Origin: an uncultured archaeon
Lineage (GTDB): Archaea; Nanobdellota; Nanobdellia; Pacearchaeales; GW2011-AR1
Assembly: GCA_903873955.1 (NCBI GenBank)
Contig: CAIQQL010000117.1
Span: forward strand, 1-14,008
Length of the DNA stretch: 14,008 bases
Direction: 5' to 3'
Part shown: positions 6,881 through 13,681 of the stretch, in pieces
Layout: each line of letters begins with the position of its first letter
How positions within the stretch are numbered: position 1 is the first letter of the stretch
Position numbers and translations under genes: made by a program
The notes under the pieces: generated by a model
Database searches by the model: none
What the model was told of the DNA's origin: nothing
The model's input: the letters and a program-made list of their open reading frames with translations, nothing else

Positions 6881-9496
6881 ATGGGAATGCAAAAGGGGGT
6901 AGGTGTCATGGTTTTACTTTTTTCCGTCTCTTTTATCTTCCTATTCTCTGCAGTTTCGGCATTGGATTTTGGTTCTTTGTTTAATGGGGCAGGAATCAAT
7001 GGGAATGTTGCCAGCAGTCCGCAATATCAAATCTCAAATTGTTCAGACCCAGAAGATACTATTTCCTATAGCTCTTGTTATAGTCTATCAACAAATTCAA
7101 CTGTTGCCCAATGTGGCGCAACTTCCTCTTGTTATTTACACACACGGTCCTGCGTAAACAAGACTGTGACTTATTCCGATATGAGATGCAATTATGGATG
7201 TAAATATGGCGCCTGCTTGCAATCAATCTTGCAATCTGTTCTTTTCGATACTAATCGGCACTCCAGTATTATCCTGAGTAAAATAATCGGGTTCGGGAAT
7301 AATGTGAACTCTACTTATGAGTCCTATACTCTTCTGATTGCTCCTTATCTTCAGACAAATCTGATATCCATCACTGATGCTAAAACAGGGCAATTGCGTT
7401 GCCTTAGATTACGAGAAGGAGACCGTTGCATCATCGGCAATCTCCTTATTGGCATCGGTGCAATAAGCACTAAAGAAAACGGTTCTGCAACTGTAGTCTT
7501 GCAAGTTCTCGATCAAGATACTTTAATTACCTTAGTCCCTCGTCAAATCAATCCTGTCATGAGGACTGTCTTGTTTGACGCAAACAATTACTCAGGTATT
7601 AATCTCTCAAGAATCTGGGTCGTTAATCCGGCCAATAATTCTCAGACTTCTCTGGCTTATCTTGAGTCCTATTCTCTTCTTCTCTCCTCTTATTTGAATA
7701 CAGATGGAACAGGCCGAGTAGTTGTCACTGATGCTAAAACCCAACGCTTGTACTGTTCAGGATTAAAGGAAGGAGACCGTTGCGCCATCGGTAATCTTCA
7801 ATTTGGCATCGGGACGATTACTGTAAGCATGAAGGATCATGGTCCTAATGCAGTTCTTCTGCAGCTTTTTGATGCTCAAACCCAGATTAATCTTCTTCCT
7901 TATTCATCTCCTTCTCATGAACGCGATGTCCTCTTTGATTCTCATCTCTACTCTTCTTTTACTTTATACCGCTGGAGTAACAGTTCAGGTAATAATTACT
8001 CTTCTGAACGTCAACCTACCCTGCAGGTCTATCTTTTTCAAGAATCCTCTCAAAATAGTATAACTCTTGTAGACTCTCAGACTGGTCAACATTATTGTAC
8101 TGGATTAGTAGAAGACAATATTTGTTATATCGGAAATCTTCGCATTGGTATTGGTTTTATAAATATTGTTGAAAAATCAGTTGTATTGAGATTATTTGAT
8201 GATGATACCTTCGTTGCTTTTCACACTCTTCCTACACCAGTTACTCCGATAACTCCGGTTCCTGCAGCTAAATATATTTTTGCCCAAGACTTTGGTAGCA
8301 TCTTTTTTGATGCAAATCTTTCCTATCCTCTCAGCTATCCTGATGATTTAAAGGGACTCTTCCCAGGGTTTGGATATGGAGAAAGTGGTATGTACTATTA
8401 CTATCCTGTCACTTCGGTACCCTATTCTGTTTACTCCTGCGTTTTATCTGCTCCATTTGGATGCAGCGGAGTTGATATCTCTGGAAAAGGGGTTACTTTA
8501 AGGATTGGAATGGGCATTCCTGACGAAGTTATGGATATTGACTCAGTCAGTATATCTGATTGTGGTGCCCTTTTCGATTTAGGTTCTTTTGATTCAACTC
8601 AGGAATATATCCTCCATATCCCTTGCACTCATAAATTAACCGAAGGATCTAACTTCCGGGGGGATGTCATAATAATTTATCATAAAAATAGCAGTCTGAT
8701 TAAACAAACCTCTGCCGGTCAGGTCATATCCAAAGTGGTCTCGGATTACACAAACCGCACTGCAGTTGCTTGCCTGGCAAATTCTATTGATGGAACCAAT
8801 TCTTCTGACTCCTATTGTTATAGCTTTGACGGCAGAAACATAAACTACGACAGTACTAGTGGCTCATCTCAAGTCATAGTCTCTCCTATCCGTAGAGGTA
8901 TCAGTGTTGTTGTCGGAGAGTATGCAAACACAATCTCCTTTGAGGATTTTAATAACTCTTTTAGCAAGACTGTCGCTCAGAAGATGCATCCCCTTATTAT
9001 GGGCTTTGTTCCCCTTCCAGATACTCTCACAAACTCAGTTAATGTCTCCCAGAATTCAGCCAAGGGCTCACAGATCTTTGTAGTGAACATAAATGACTCC
9101 TTAAATATTAATACCAGCCAACAATCTATTATAGCCTGGGCATCTAATAACAAACTGATTGCGGTTTTCATTGAGAACTATCAATCTACCTCTTCTGACT
9201 TGCCTACTCTGTTTATGGAATATCTTAAACGTTATCCTTCGACGATGGTTCCTAAACCAGGCCTTGTCTGTAATTCTGGCTGTGCATTAAACGGAAAATG
9301 CTATCCTTATGGTTACAGGTTTGATCCCTCCCATTGTTCTCTCTCTGGAATCTTTAAAATTGACTCTTCTAATGGAGTCGCGTGTCAAAATAACTTTGAA
9401 TGCGCTAGCAATTTCTGTTCAGCAAACAGATGTACGGATCCGACTCTATTCCAAAAGGCCTATAACTGGTTTAAACGAGCGTTTGGCGGTCAATAA
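6881..9496 (+). CDS. Large secreted, repeat-containing, cysteine-rich surface protein
   Basis: I do not recognise a named family. The 871-residue protein has an N-terminal signal peptide (hydrophobic residues about 7-26, likely cut after VSA27). A cysteine-rich module follows (54-112, 8 Cys). Three tandem repeats of about 100 residues come next (119-219, 229-340, 349-451), each opening with VLFD, holding two cysteines and ending near IGNL.IGIG (first and last Leu/Ile variable) plus a V.L.L.D strand. A Pro/Thr linker (451-463, PTPVTPITPVP) leads to a less repetitive region (464-790). The end is a C-terminal cysteine module (797-851) containing C-x5-C-x4-C-x4-C (835-851). About 18 N-X-S/T sequons suggest heavy N-glycosylation. 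There is no C-terminal membrane anchor; the last residues look like a short amphipathic helix. Paired cysteines imply disulfides and life outside the membrane. Roles in the cell envelope, S-layer or host contact are possible but unproven. Confidence 0.85.
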   Translation: MGMQKGVGVMVLLFSVSFIFLFSAVSALDFGSLFNGAGINGNVASSPQYQISNCSDPEDTISYSSCYSLSTNSTVAQCGATSSCYLHTRSCVNKTVTYSDMRCNYGCKYGACLQSILQSVLFDTNRHSSIILSKIIGFGNNVNSTYESYTLLIAPYLQTNLISITDAKTGQLRCLRLREGDRCIIGNLLIGIGAISTKENGSATVVLQVLDQDTLITLVPRQINPVMRTVLFDANNYSGINLSRIWVVNPANNSQTSLAYLESYSLLLSSYLNTDGTGRVVVTDAKTQRLYCSGLKEGDRCAIGNLQFGIGTITVSMKDHGPNAVLLQLFDAQTQINLLPYSSPSHERDVLFDSHLYSSFTLYRWSNSSGNNYSSERQPTLQVYLFQESSQNSITLVDSQTGQHYCTGLVEDNICYIGNLRIGIGFINIVEKSVVLRLFDDDTFVAFHTLPTPVTPITPVPAAKYIFAQDFGSIFFDANLSYPLSYPDDLKGLFPGFGYGESGMYYYYPVTSVPYSVYSCVLSAPFGCSGVDISGKGVTLRIGMGIPDEVMDIDSVSISDCGALFDLGSFDSTQEYILHIPCTHKLTEGSNFRGDVIIIYHKNSSLIKQTSAGQVISKVVSDYTNRTAVACLANSIDGTNSSDSYCYSFDGRNINYDSTSGSSQVIVSPIRRGISVVVGEYANTISFEDFNNSFSKTVAQKMHPLIMGFVPLPDTLTNSVNVSQNSAKGSQIFVVNINDSLNINTSQQSIIAWASNNKLIAVFIENYQSTSSDLPTLFMEYLKRYPSTMVPKPGLVCNSGCALNGKCYPYGYRFDPSHCSLSGIFKIDSSNGVACQNNFECASNFCSANRCTDPTLFQKAYNWFKRAFGGQ
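7235..7537 (+). repeat. Surface-protein tandem repeat 1
   Basis: This copy encodes residues 119-219. It shares with repeat 2 stretches that are nearly identical even as DNA, including CACTGATGCTAAAAC and GGAGACCGTTGC. The key protein landmarks are VLFD, ITDAKTGQLRC, EGDRC and IGNLLIGIG. Confidence 0.8.
7565..7900 (+). repeat. Surface-protein tandem repeat 2
   Basis: This copy encodes residues 229-340. Landmarks are VLFDANNYS, VTDAKTQRLYC, LKEGDRC and IGNLQFGIG. It is closest to repeat 1, which suggests their duplication is the more recent one. Confidence 0.8.
7925..8233 (+). repeat. Surface-protein tandem repeat 3
   Basis: This copy encodes residues 349-451. Landmarks are VLFDSHLYS, LVDSQTGQHYC, LVEDNIC and IGNLRIGIG. 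It has diverged further: the EGDRC of the other copies reads EDNIC, but both cysteines are kept. Confidence 0.75.
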
Positions 9497-9518
9497 GCTT
9501 TTCTTTCATTATCGATTT

Positions 9519-9527
9519 CTTTAAATA
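9519..9527 (+). promoter_or_regulatory. TATA box for the anchored surface protein operon
   Basis: TTTAAATAG is centred 26 bases before the ATG at 9549, which predicts a leaderless transcript separate from that of the large surface gene. Confidence 0.6.
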
Positions 9528-9548
9528 GCGCGCATCATTCTTAGAATC

Positions 9549-10229
9549 ATGAACTATCTTGGACTTGTTTTTACATTTTTAATTGCAATATTTTTTGTTT
9601 CTTATGCCTGTGCGGACCTTATTCCTCCTGGAACAAAAAGCATCCCTATCGTAAACTCCCTGGATAATATCCGGGATTTCCCTAATTTTACCTTTGTGAG
9701 CTATGGGGACTGCCCTGGAAGCATGGAAAACAGCGTTAAAGTAATTGATGAGGATGGAGTTGTTCCTACCTATTACAAATTTTGCAAGGTTTATGTTTAT
9801 GCCATTGCTAACTCTAATTTTGATGCCTCCTTATTGCTCAATGATACTACTCGGATAAATACCTCAGAACAAATAGCATATAAGCAAGAACTGAAGAATT
9901 ATTTCAATATCTCTGCTAAACTCATTTTATCTGATCTCGAGTTTTCACAGAATGCTCCCGAAACGAGTGCAGGAGGAAATATACAGCAACATTTCATGAT
10001 CTCTTTAAACACGCCTTCCTCACCCCCTTCAAATTTACAGAATGGGACAAACTCTCAAATAAAGAATGAACCTCAAAACGGAACCAATGCTCCTTCGCTC
10101 CCCAATACTTCCTCTTTATCCTCAACCAAAAAGACAGGATACGGCCCTCTTTTCTATTGGTATCTTCTTCTTCCTTTTCTTGCACTCATAGTCATCGTTA
10201 TAATCCTTGTGTTGCGAAAGCGTAAATAA
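9549..10229 (+). CDS. Secreted protein with signal peptide and single C-terminal membrane anchor
   Basis: The 226-residue protein has a signal peptide (hydrophobic 3-18, likely cleavage after ACA22). An extracellular domain (23-about 150) opens with DLIPPGTKSIPIVNSLDNI and then DFPNFTF. A low-complexity linker rich in Asn, Ser, Thr and Pro covers 152-195. One transmembrane helix (about 201-222) ends in RKRK, so the C-terminus is cytoplasmic. Seven N-X-S/T sequons are visible. The opening D-x-IPPGTK...N.I.DFP pattern resembles, from memory, conserved small secreted proteins of unknown function in archaea and cyanobacteria. Cysteines 55 and 79 could form a disulfide. The stop TAA overlaps the next ATG as TAATG, so the two products are made together and may work together. 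Confidence 0.85.
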   Translation: MNYLGLVFTFLIAIFFVSYACADLIPPGTKSIPIVNSLDNIRDFPNFTFVSYGDCPGSMENSVKVIDEDGVVPTYYKFCKVYVYAIANSNFDASLLLNDTTRINTSEQIAYKQELKNYFNISAKLILSDLEFSQNAPETSAGGNIQQHFMISLNTPSSPPSNLQNGTNSQIKNEPQNGTNAPSLPNTSSLSSTKKTGYGPLFYWYLLLPFLALIVIVIILVLRKRK

Positions 10230-10522
10230 TGCTCATTTTTTATTTTCTTATTACCTTTATCTCTGAACTTTTTCTCTATCTTCTTTTTTTTCGGAAAAAC
10301 TTTCTGCAAACCCTCTTCTACTGCTTTCTTATCAATCTCCTCAGCTGGCCTCTTGCGCAATTGTTCAATGGTTTGTTTCCTGCCTGTTTTCTTGTAGTTG
10401 AACTCTGTGTGGTCTTCATAGAATTCAGTCTCATCTTTCTTCTTTTTCAAACGAGTCTTAGACGTGCACTTTTAGTATCCTTTCTTGCCAATCTTCTAAG
10501 TGCCTGTTTAAGCTTCCTTTAG
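10229..10522 (+). CDS. Small polytopic membrane protein coupled to the anchored surface protein
   Basis: The 97-residue protein is almost entirely hydrophobic, with three to four membrane segments (about 3-20, 28-48, 52-74, 79-97). Polar residues sit at spaced positions inside the hydrophobic core: Asn36, Pro41, Glu58, Glu65, Asn88 and Ser91. This pattern (N..SWP...E......E...N..S) looks functional rather than random and recalls, from memory, small membrane proteins encoded next to IPPGTK-type secreted proteins. The ATG overlaps the previous stop by one base (TAATG). Its own stop (TAG) overlaps the stop of the converging permease gene by four bases. An antisense frame of similar length exists but is rejected. 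The function is unknown; a partner, maturation factor or transporter subunit for the upstream protein is inferred from coupling only. Confidence 0.7.
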   Translation: MLIFYFLITFISELFLYLLFFRKNFLQTLFYCFLINLLSWPLAQLFNGLFPACFLVVELCVVFIEFSLIFLLFQTSLRRALLVSFLANLLSACLSFL

Positions 10523-11640
10523 CCAGATAGCGCATGCATAATCTCAATTATTGCCCCGAGGCAAAACATAAATATGAGTATCCCTTTTAAGATAGCTGAA
10601 TCTTTCATGGTGTATTCTGGATGCCGGTCCCCATTCAATTTTGCACTTCTTACCATTAATAAGATCAATATAGCGGTCAGGCCTCCAGAAATCACGCCTC
10701 CGATACCCAGAATTGTCACAAAGTGAGACTTGCCCATAAGATGTAAACCTAACAGAAGAACCATCGGAACAATCACCGTATAAGCAAAGGCGGGTGCCTT
10801 ATTTTTTTTATAATCGAACCTCAAGGTATCCATCATCGAATTTGACAGTGAGATATATGCGGTGAACATAGTAAGCACTCCCAATAAGATGAATGGTCTC
10901 CCAAGAATCAGGGTGGCGATCTCAGGAGTATCCTTTCCTTGAGACCCTACGACAACTAACGTAAACAGGACATATACTACAAAACTTATGATATATGCAT
11001 AAATAATTGACCTTTTCATTTTCCTCAGGTCATTTTGAAGGATCAACTTGACTTCAGGTATCGCCGTGAACCCCAGATAGGCAAAAAGGATGACTCCGAA
11101 TGGAAAAAGCGCATTACCTAGATTTATCTCCATAAGATTCCCAGGGGATATCTTATTAGAGAAGAAGATTATCATGGCTGTGATGATCACGCCTACAAAC
11201 ACGATACTTATCACTTCTGCTTTTTCTAATGCCTGAATTCCAAAATAAACAATGGCTGAAAATACCATCCAAAACAAGACACTTATTGGCAGGGCGTATG
11301 CTGAACTTCCAAACAGAAAATAACTTACGGACTCACCCTCTGCAAGGAGATAAGCAAGCAGGGCTGTGTAAATCCCGAAGGCCACAGCAAAAAACATGGC
11401 TTTTTTCCCTATTTTACCAAGATATTTTCCCGCATAACCTGGAAGCTGATGGTTCTCTTTTGTGCGAATCACTATCTCTCCAAAGTAGAGCATGGTCACT
11501 GCCATCAGCACAGCCAGTATCAATAGATGTGCCAAGCCCAGAAGGTATCCTGCCTGCATCATGACATAAGGTATTGCAAGAAATCCTGCTCCGATGATTG
11601 TACATACTATCTCTGTTGTTGCAAGAACTGTCTTCCCCAT
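10519..11640 (-). CDS. Amino-acid permease (aromatic/AAAP-type, APC superfamily)
   Basis: This 373-residue integral membrane protein has about 11 hydrophobic segments. The first carries the APC-fold signature TIIGAGFLAIPY (14-25), the unwound TM1 motif that contacts substrate in these transporters. A matching conserved segment, FAYLGFTAIPE (186-196), is the TM6-type counterpart. It most resembles the hydroxy/aromatic amino-acid permease branch in layout; members run about 380-420 residues. It should import an amino acid with H+ or Na+, but the substrate is not readable. The ATG at 11640 fits an AT-rich promoter about 33 bases upstream that may be shared back to back with the tRNA gene. The stop overlaps the stop of the converging small membrane protein gene. 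Confidence 0.85.
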   Translation of the reverse strand: MGKTVLATTEIVCTIIGAGFLAIPYVMMQAGYLLGLAHLLILAVLMAVTMLYFGEIVIRTKENHQLPGYAGKYLGKIGKKAMFFAVAFGIYTALLAYLLAEGESVSYFLFGSSAYALPISVLFWMVFSAIVYFGIQALEKAEVISIVFVGVIITAMIIFFSNKISPGNLMEINLGNALFPFGVILFAYLGFTAIPEVKLILQNDLRKMKRSIIYAYIISFVVYVLFTLVVVGSQGKDTPEIATLILGRPFILLGVLTMFTAYISLSNSMMDTLRFDYKKNKAPAFAYTVIVPMVLLLGLHLMGKSHFVTILGIGGVISGGLTAILILLMVRSAKLNGDRHPEYTMKDSAILKGILIFMFCLGAIIEIMHALSG

Positions 11641-11668
11641 TTTTTTACAGAAGTATTAAAAAAGGCAG

Positions 11669-11679
11669 TTATTTAATAG
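11669..11679. promoter_or_regulatory. AT-rich TATA element, possibly bidirectional (tRNA-Arg and permease)
   Basis: On the plus strand the element reads TTATTTAATAG, centred about 24 bases before the first base of the tRNA. On the minus strand it reads CTATTAAATAA, about 33 bases before the permease ATG. Only 57 bases separate the two divergent genes, so one element serving both is plausible. Confidence 0.45.
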
Positions 11680-11697
11680 TTTTGATATAAGTGGCAA

Positions 11698-11769
11698 GGG
11701 CCCATAGTTTAGTGGATAGAATACCAGGCTTCGGACCTGGTGACGGGGGTTCGATTCCTCCTGGGCCTG
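11698..11769 (+). tRNA. tRNA-Arg (anticodon TCG)
   Basis: A full cloverleaf of 72 bases can be folded. The acceptor stem is GGGCCCA with TGGGCCT, closed by a G1:U72 wobble. The D arm is GTTT/GAAT with loop AGTGGATA. The anticodon stem is CCAGG/CCTGG with loop CTTCGGA. The variable loop is TGAC, the T arm is GGGGG/CCTCC with loop TTCGATT, and the discriminator is G73. The anticodon TCG (11731-11733) reads the CGA arginine codon and, with wobble, other CGN codons. The A in the D loop (A20) and C35 are known arginine identity elements in bacteria. CCA is not encoded, so a CCA-adding enzyme is needed. No intron is seen. Confidence 0.93.
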
Positions 11770-11794
11770 TATCTATATTCTATATATTGGAAAT

Positions 11795-11804
11795 CTTTTT
11801 AATC
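11795..11804 (+). promoter_or_regulatory. Candidate TATA box for CTP synthase / T-run after the tRNA
   Basis: CTTTTTAATC is centred about 45 bases before the ATG at 11845, which would give a leader of about 20 bases containing the Shine-Dalgarno site. The same TTTTT may also end tRNA transcription. A second candidate, TATATATTG (11781-11789), lies a little upstream. Confidence 0.3.
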
Positions 11805-11835
11805 TCTCTCAAACTTAATCTAAATATGACTGGCT

Positions 11836-11840
11836 GAGGT
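11836..11840 (+). promoter_or_regulatory. Shine-Dalgarno site of CTP synthase
   Basis: GAGGT lies 4 bases before the ATG at 11845 and supports that start, which gives a longer N-terminus than usual for the family. Confidence 0.5.
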
Positions 11841-11844
11841 AAAA

Positions 11845-13548
11845 ATGGAGGATGAAACGCTTGCAACAACTGATTTCAAGCTTTCTTCCGACGAGTTCTA
11901 TTCACCTCAACCAGAAGGATATGTTATTGGCAAGACCAAATATGTCGTCATCATCGGTTCTGTCATCTCCGGTATCGGAAAGGGGACGATTTCAAGCACT
12001 CTCTGCAAACTGCTCCATGACCGAGGTCTCCATGTTGAGCCGATGAAACTTGAAGCTTATTTGAATGTCGACTCCGGAACACTTAATCCTTATCGGCACG
12101 GGGAGGTTTTTGTTCTCGATGACGGTACAGAGACCGACCTTGATCTTGGAAGTTATGAGCGTCTTTTGGGAAAGAACCTTACCGGGGAGAATTTCATCAC
12201 CTCTGGAAAAGTTTATCAGCGTATCATTCAAAAGGAACGCGAGGGGAAGTATCTTGGAAGAGATGTACAGTTTATCCCTCATGTGACTGGAGAAATCAAG
12301 CTAGCTGTACGTTCTTTGGCTGTCAAAAGCCAGGCAGATGTCATTCTCATAGAAATCGGAGGTACTGTCGGAGATTATGAGAACATGTTTGCAATCGAGG
12401 CATTACGAGAGCTTAGTTATGAGGAAGGTAAGGAAAATGTATGTTTTCTCAATGTGACCTATATTCTTGAGCCTGGTTCCTTGGGCGAGCAAAAATCAAA
12501 AGCCGCCCAATTGGGAGTAAAGGCCCTCATGGAAATGGGCGTTCAACCTGATATCTTGGTGTGCAGATCAGAGTCAAAGATGCGTGATTCCATAAAAAGT
12601 AAACTGAGTCTCTATGCCAACCTTTCCCCTTCTCGCGTATTTGGAGCGCATGATGTTGGAAATATCTACTCGCTTCCTTCTGTGCTCCGTGATGAAAAGT
12701 TTGATGAAGCAATCTGCCAAGTACTTCATCTCCAAGAGCGATTTCCAAAGAAAGATAACAGCGATCTGCATGAGTGGAGTAAGCGTATGAGTGTAGATAG
12801 TGATGCTCCTGAAATAACCATTGGTATAGCTGGCAAATATCTTGGTGCAAGTGACACCTACATGTCCATTATCAAAGCTCTAGAACATTGCGGCTTTGCA
12901 TTAAAAAGAAATATCTTTGTGAAATGGATTGACACCACCGTTCTTGAAAAGGAAGACGCTTCTGTAGAAGAAGTATTCCATGGTATTCAAGGGCTTATCG
13001 TTCCAGGAGGTTTTGGTAGTAGGGGTGTGGAAGGAAAAATCCTCTGCATCCAGTATTGTAGAGAACATAACATCCCCTTCTTGGGTCTTTGTTATGGTTT
13101 TCAACTAGCCCTTGTAGAATTTGCCAGGCATGTCTGTGCATTAAATCGGGCCCACACCACTGAAATCGATGCGACAACCCCTTATCCGGTTATTGACATC
13201 CTTCCCGAACAAAAAAAAGTGTGGACCAAAGGAGGAACTATGCGTCTTGGTGGGCATGATGTGCATATCAAATTCGGAAGCGACGCTGAGCGGATCCATG
13301 GGGCAAATAAAATCCGTAGACGTTTCAGGCATCGATATGAATGCAATCCTGAATATATCCCTTCATTAGAAAATGGAGGAATTGTCTTTTCAGGGTTTGA
13401 TTCGGAAAAAAAGATTATGCAGATTCTTGAATTACCTGGCCATCCTTTCTTCATGGCCACCCAGTTTCATCCTGAGTTTACTTCAAGGCCTGATGACCCT
13501 GACCCTCTTTTTTTAGAATTTGTCCGTATATCTGGCACAGATGTGTAA
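11845..13548 (+). CDS. pyrG: CTP synthase, divergent form
   Basis: CTP synthase makes CTP from UTP, ATP and glutamine. The amidoligase half has the P-loop GSVISGIGKG (38-47), YLNVDSGTLNPYRHGEVFVL (72-91), DDGTETDLDLG (92-102) and EIGGTVGD (170-177). The glutaminase half has PGGFGSRGVEGK (387-398), the nucleophile Cys416 in GLCYG, RHRYE (495-499) and the catalytic His542/Glu544 in FHPEF, so glutamine use should be intact. Oddities: about 30 extra N-terminal residues before the usual start; KLDPYLNVD of typical enzymes reads KLEAYLNVD (68-76); and the UTP-site motif usually KTKPTQ reads KSKAAQ (217-222), keeping both lysines and the Gln but losing Pro-Thr. At 567 residues it is longer than the usual 530-550. 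The fold and activity are very likely CTP synthase, but UTP binding or feedback may be altered. Confidence 0.92.
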   Translation: MEDETLATTDFKLSSDEFYSPQPEGYVIGKTKYVVIIGSVISGIGKGTISSTLCKLLHDRGLHVEPMKLEAYLNVDSGTLNPYRHGEVFVLDDGTETDLDLGSYERLLGKNLTGENFITSGKVYQRIIQKEREGKYLGRDVQFIPHVTGEIKLAVRSLAVKSQADVILIEIGGTVGDYENMFAIEALRELSYEEGKENVCFLNVTYILEPGSLGEQKSKAAQLGVKALMEMGVQPDILVCRSESKMRDSIKSKLSLYANLSPSRVFGAHDVGNIYSLPSVLRDEKFDEAICQVLHLQERFPKKDNSDLHEWSKRMSVDSDAPEITIGIAGKYLGASDTYMSIIKALEHCGFALKRNIFVKWIDTTVLEKEDASVEEVFHGIQGLIVPGGFGSRGVEGKILCIQYCREHNIPFLGLCYGFQLALVEFARHVCALNRAHTTEIDATTPYPVIDILPEQKKVWTKGGTMRLGGHDVHIKFGSDAERIHGANKIRRRFRHRYECNPEYIPSLENGGIVFSGFDSEKKIMQILELPGHPFFMATQFHPEFTSRPDDPDPLFLEFVRISGTDV

Positions 13549-13556
13549 GTGGTCTC

Positions 13557-13640
13557 TTTTTCTAGTGTTATGGCTGCTTTTTTCTTCAACCTTTCTTGAG
13601 GAGATCCTCAGTATCCTCATGATTGTTTTCCCTTTTTTTA
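13557..13640 (+). terminator. T-rich region with a small hairpin after CTP synthase
   Basis: Three T-runs (13557-13561, 13578-13583, 13633-13639) follow the CTP synthase stop. A 5-bp hairpin (TGAGG 13597-13601, CCTCA 13606-13610) lies between the last two. Archaeal termination needs T-runs rather than stems, so stepwise termination here is plausible. Confidence 0.4.
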
Positions 13641-13652
13641 TCAGATGATATG

Positions 13653-13661
13653 TTTTTAAAT
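13653..13661 (+). promoter_or_regulatory. TATA box for the ABC transporter ATPase
   Basis: TTTTTAAAT is centred 25 bases before the ATG at 13682 and no Shine-Dalgarno site is seen, so a leaderless mRNA is expected. Confidence 0.55.
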
Positions 13662-13681
13662 TTCATTTACGTCTCGTGCTC

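Noticed and set aside
10154..10450. A 98-codon Lys/Glu-rich frame on the minus strand opposite the small membrane protein
   Set aside because: Phe-rich codons (TTT/TTC) read in reverse give Lys and Glu, so the charged product is a mirror artefact. It also overlaps the anchored surface gene by 76 bases, whereas the plus-strand frame is coupled by TAATG and ends exactly at the converging stop.
11684..11691. GATATAAG as the tRNA TATA box
   Set aside because: It is centred only about 10 bases before the tRNA, too close for archaeal initiation at or before the 5' end; the element at 11669-11679 fits better.
12527..12850. A 107-codon minus-strand frame inside the CTP synthase gene
   Set aside because: The sense frame is a conserved enzyme along this whole region; the antisense product is His/Tyr-rich and looks random.
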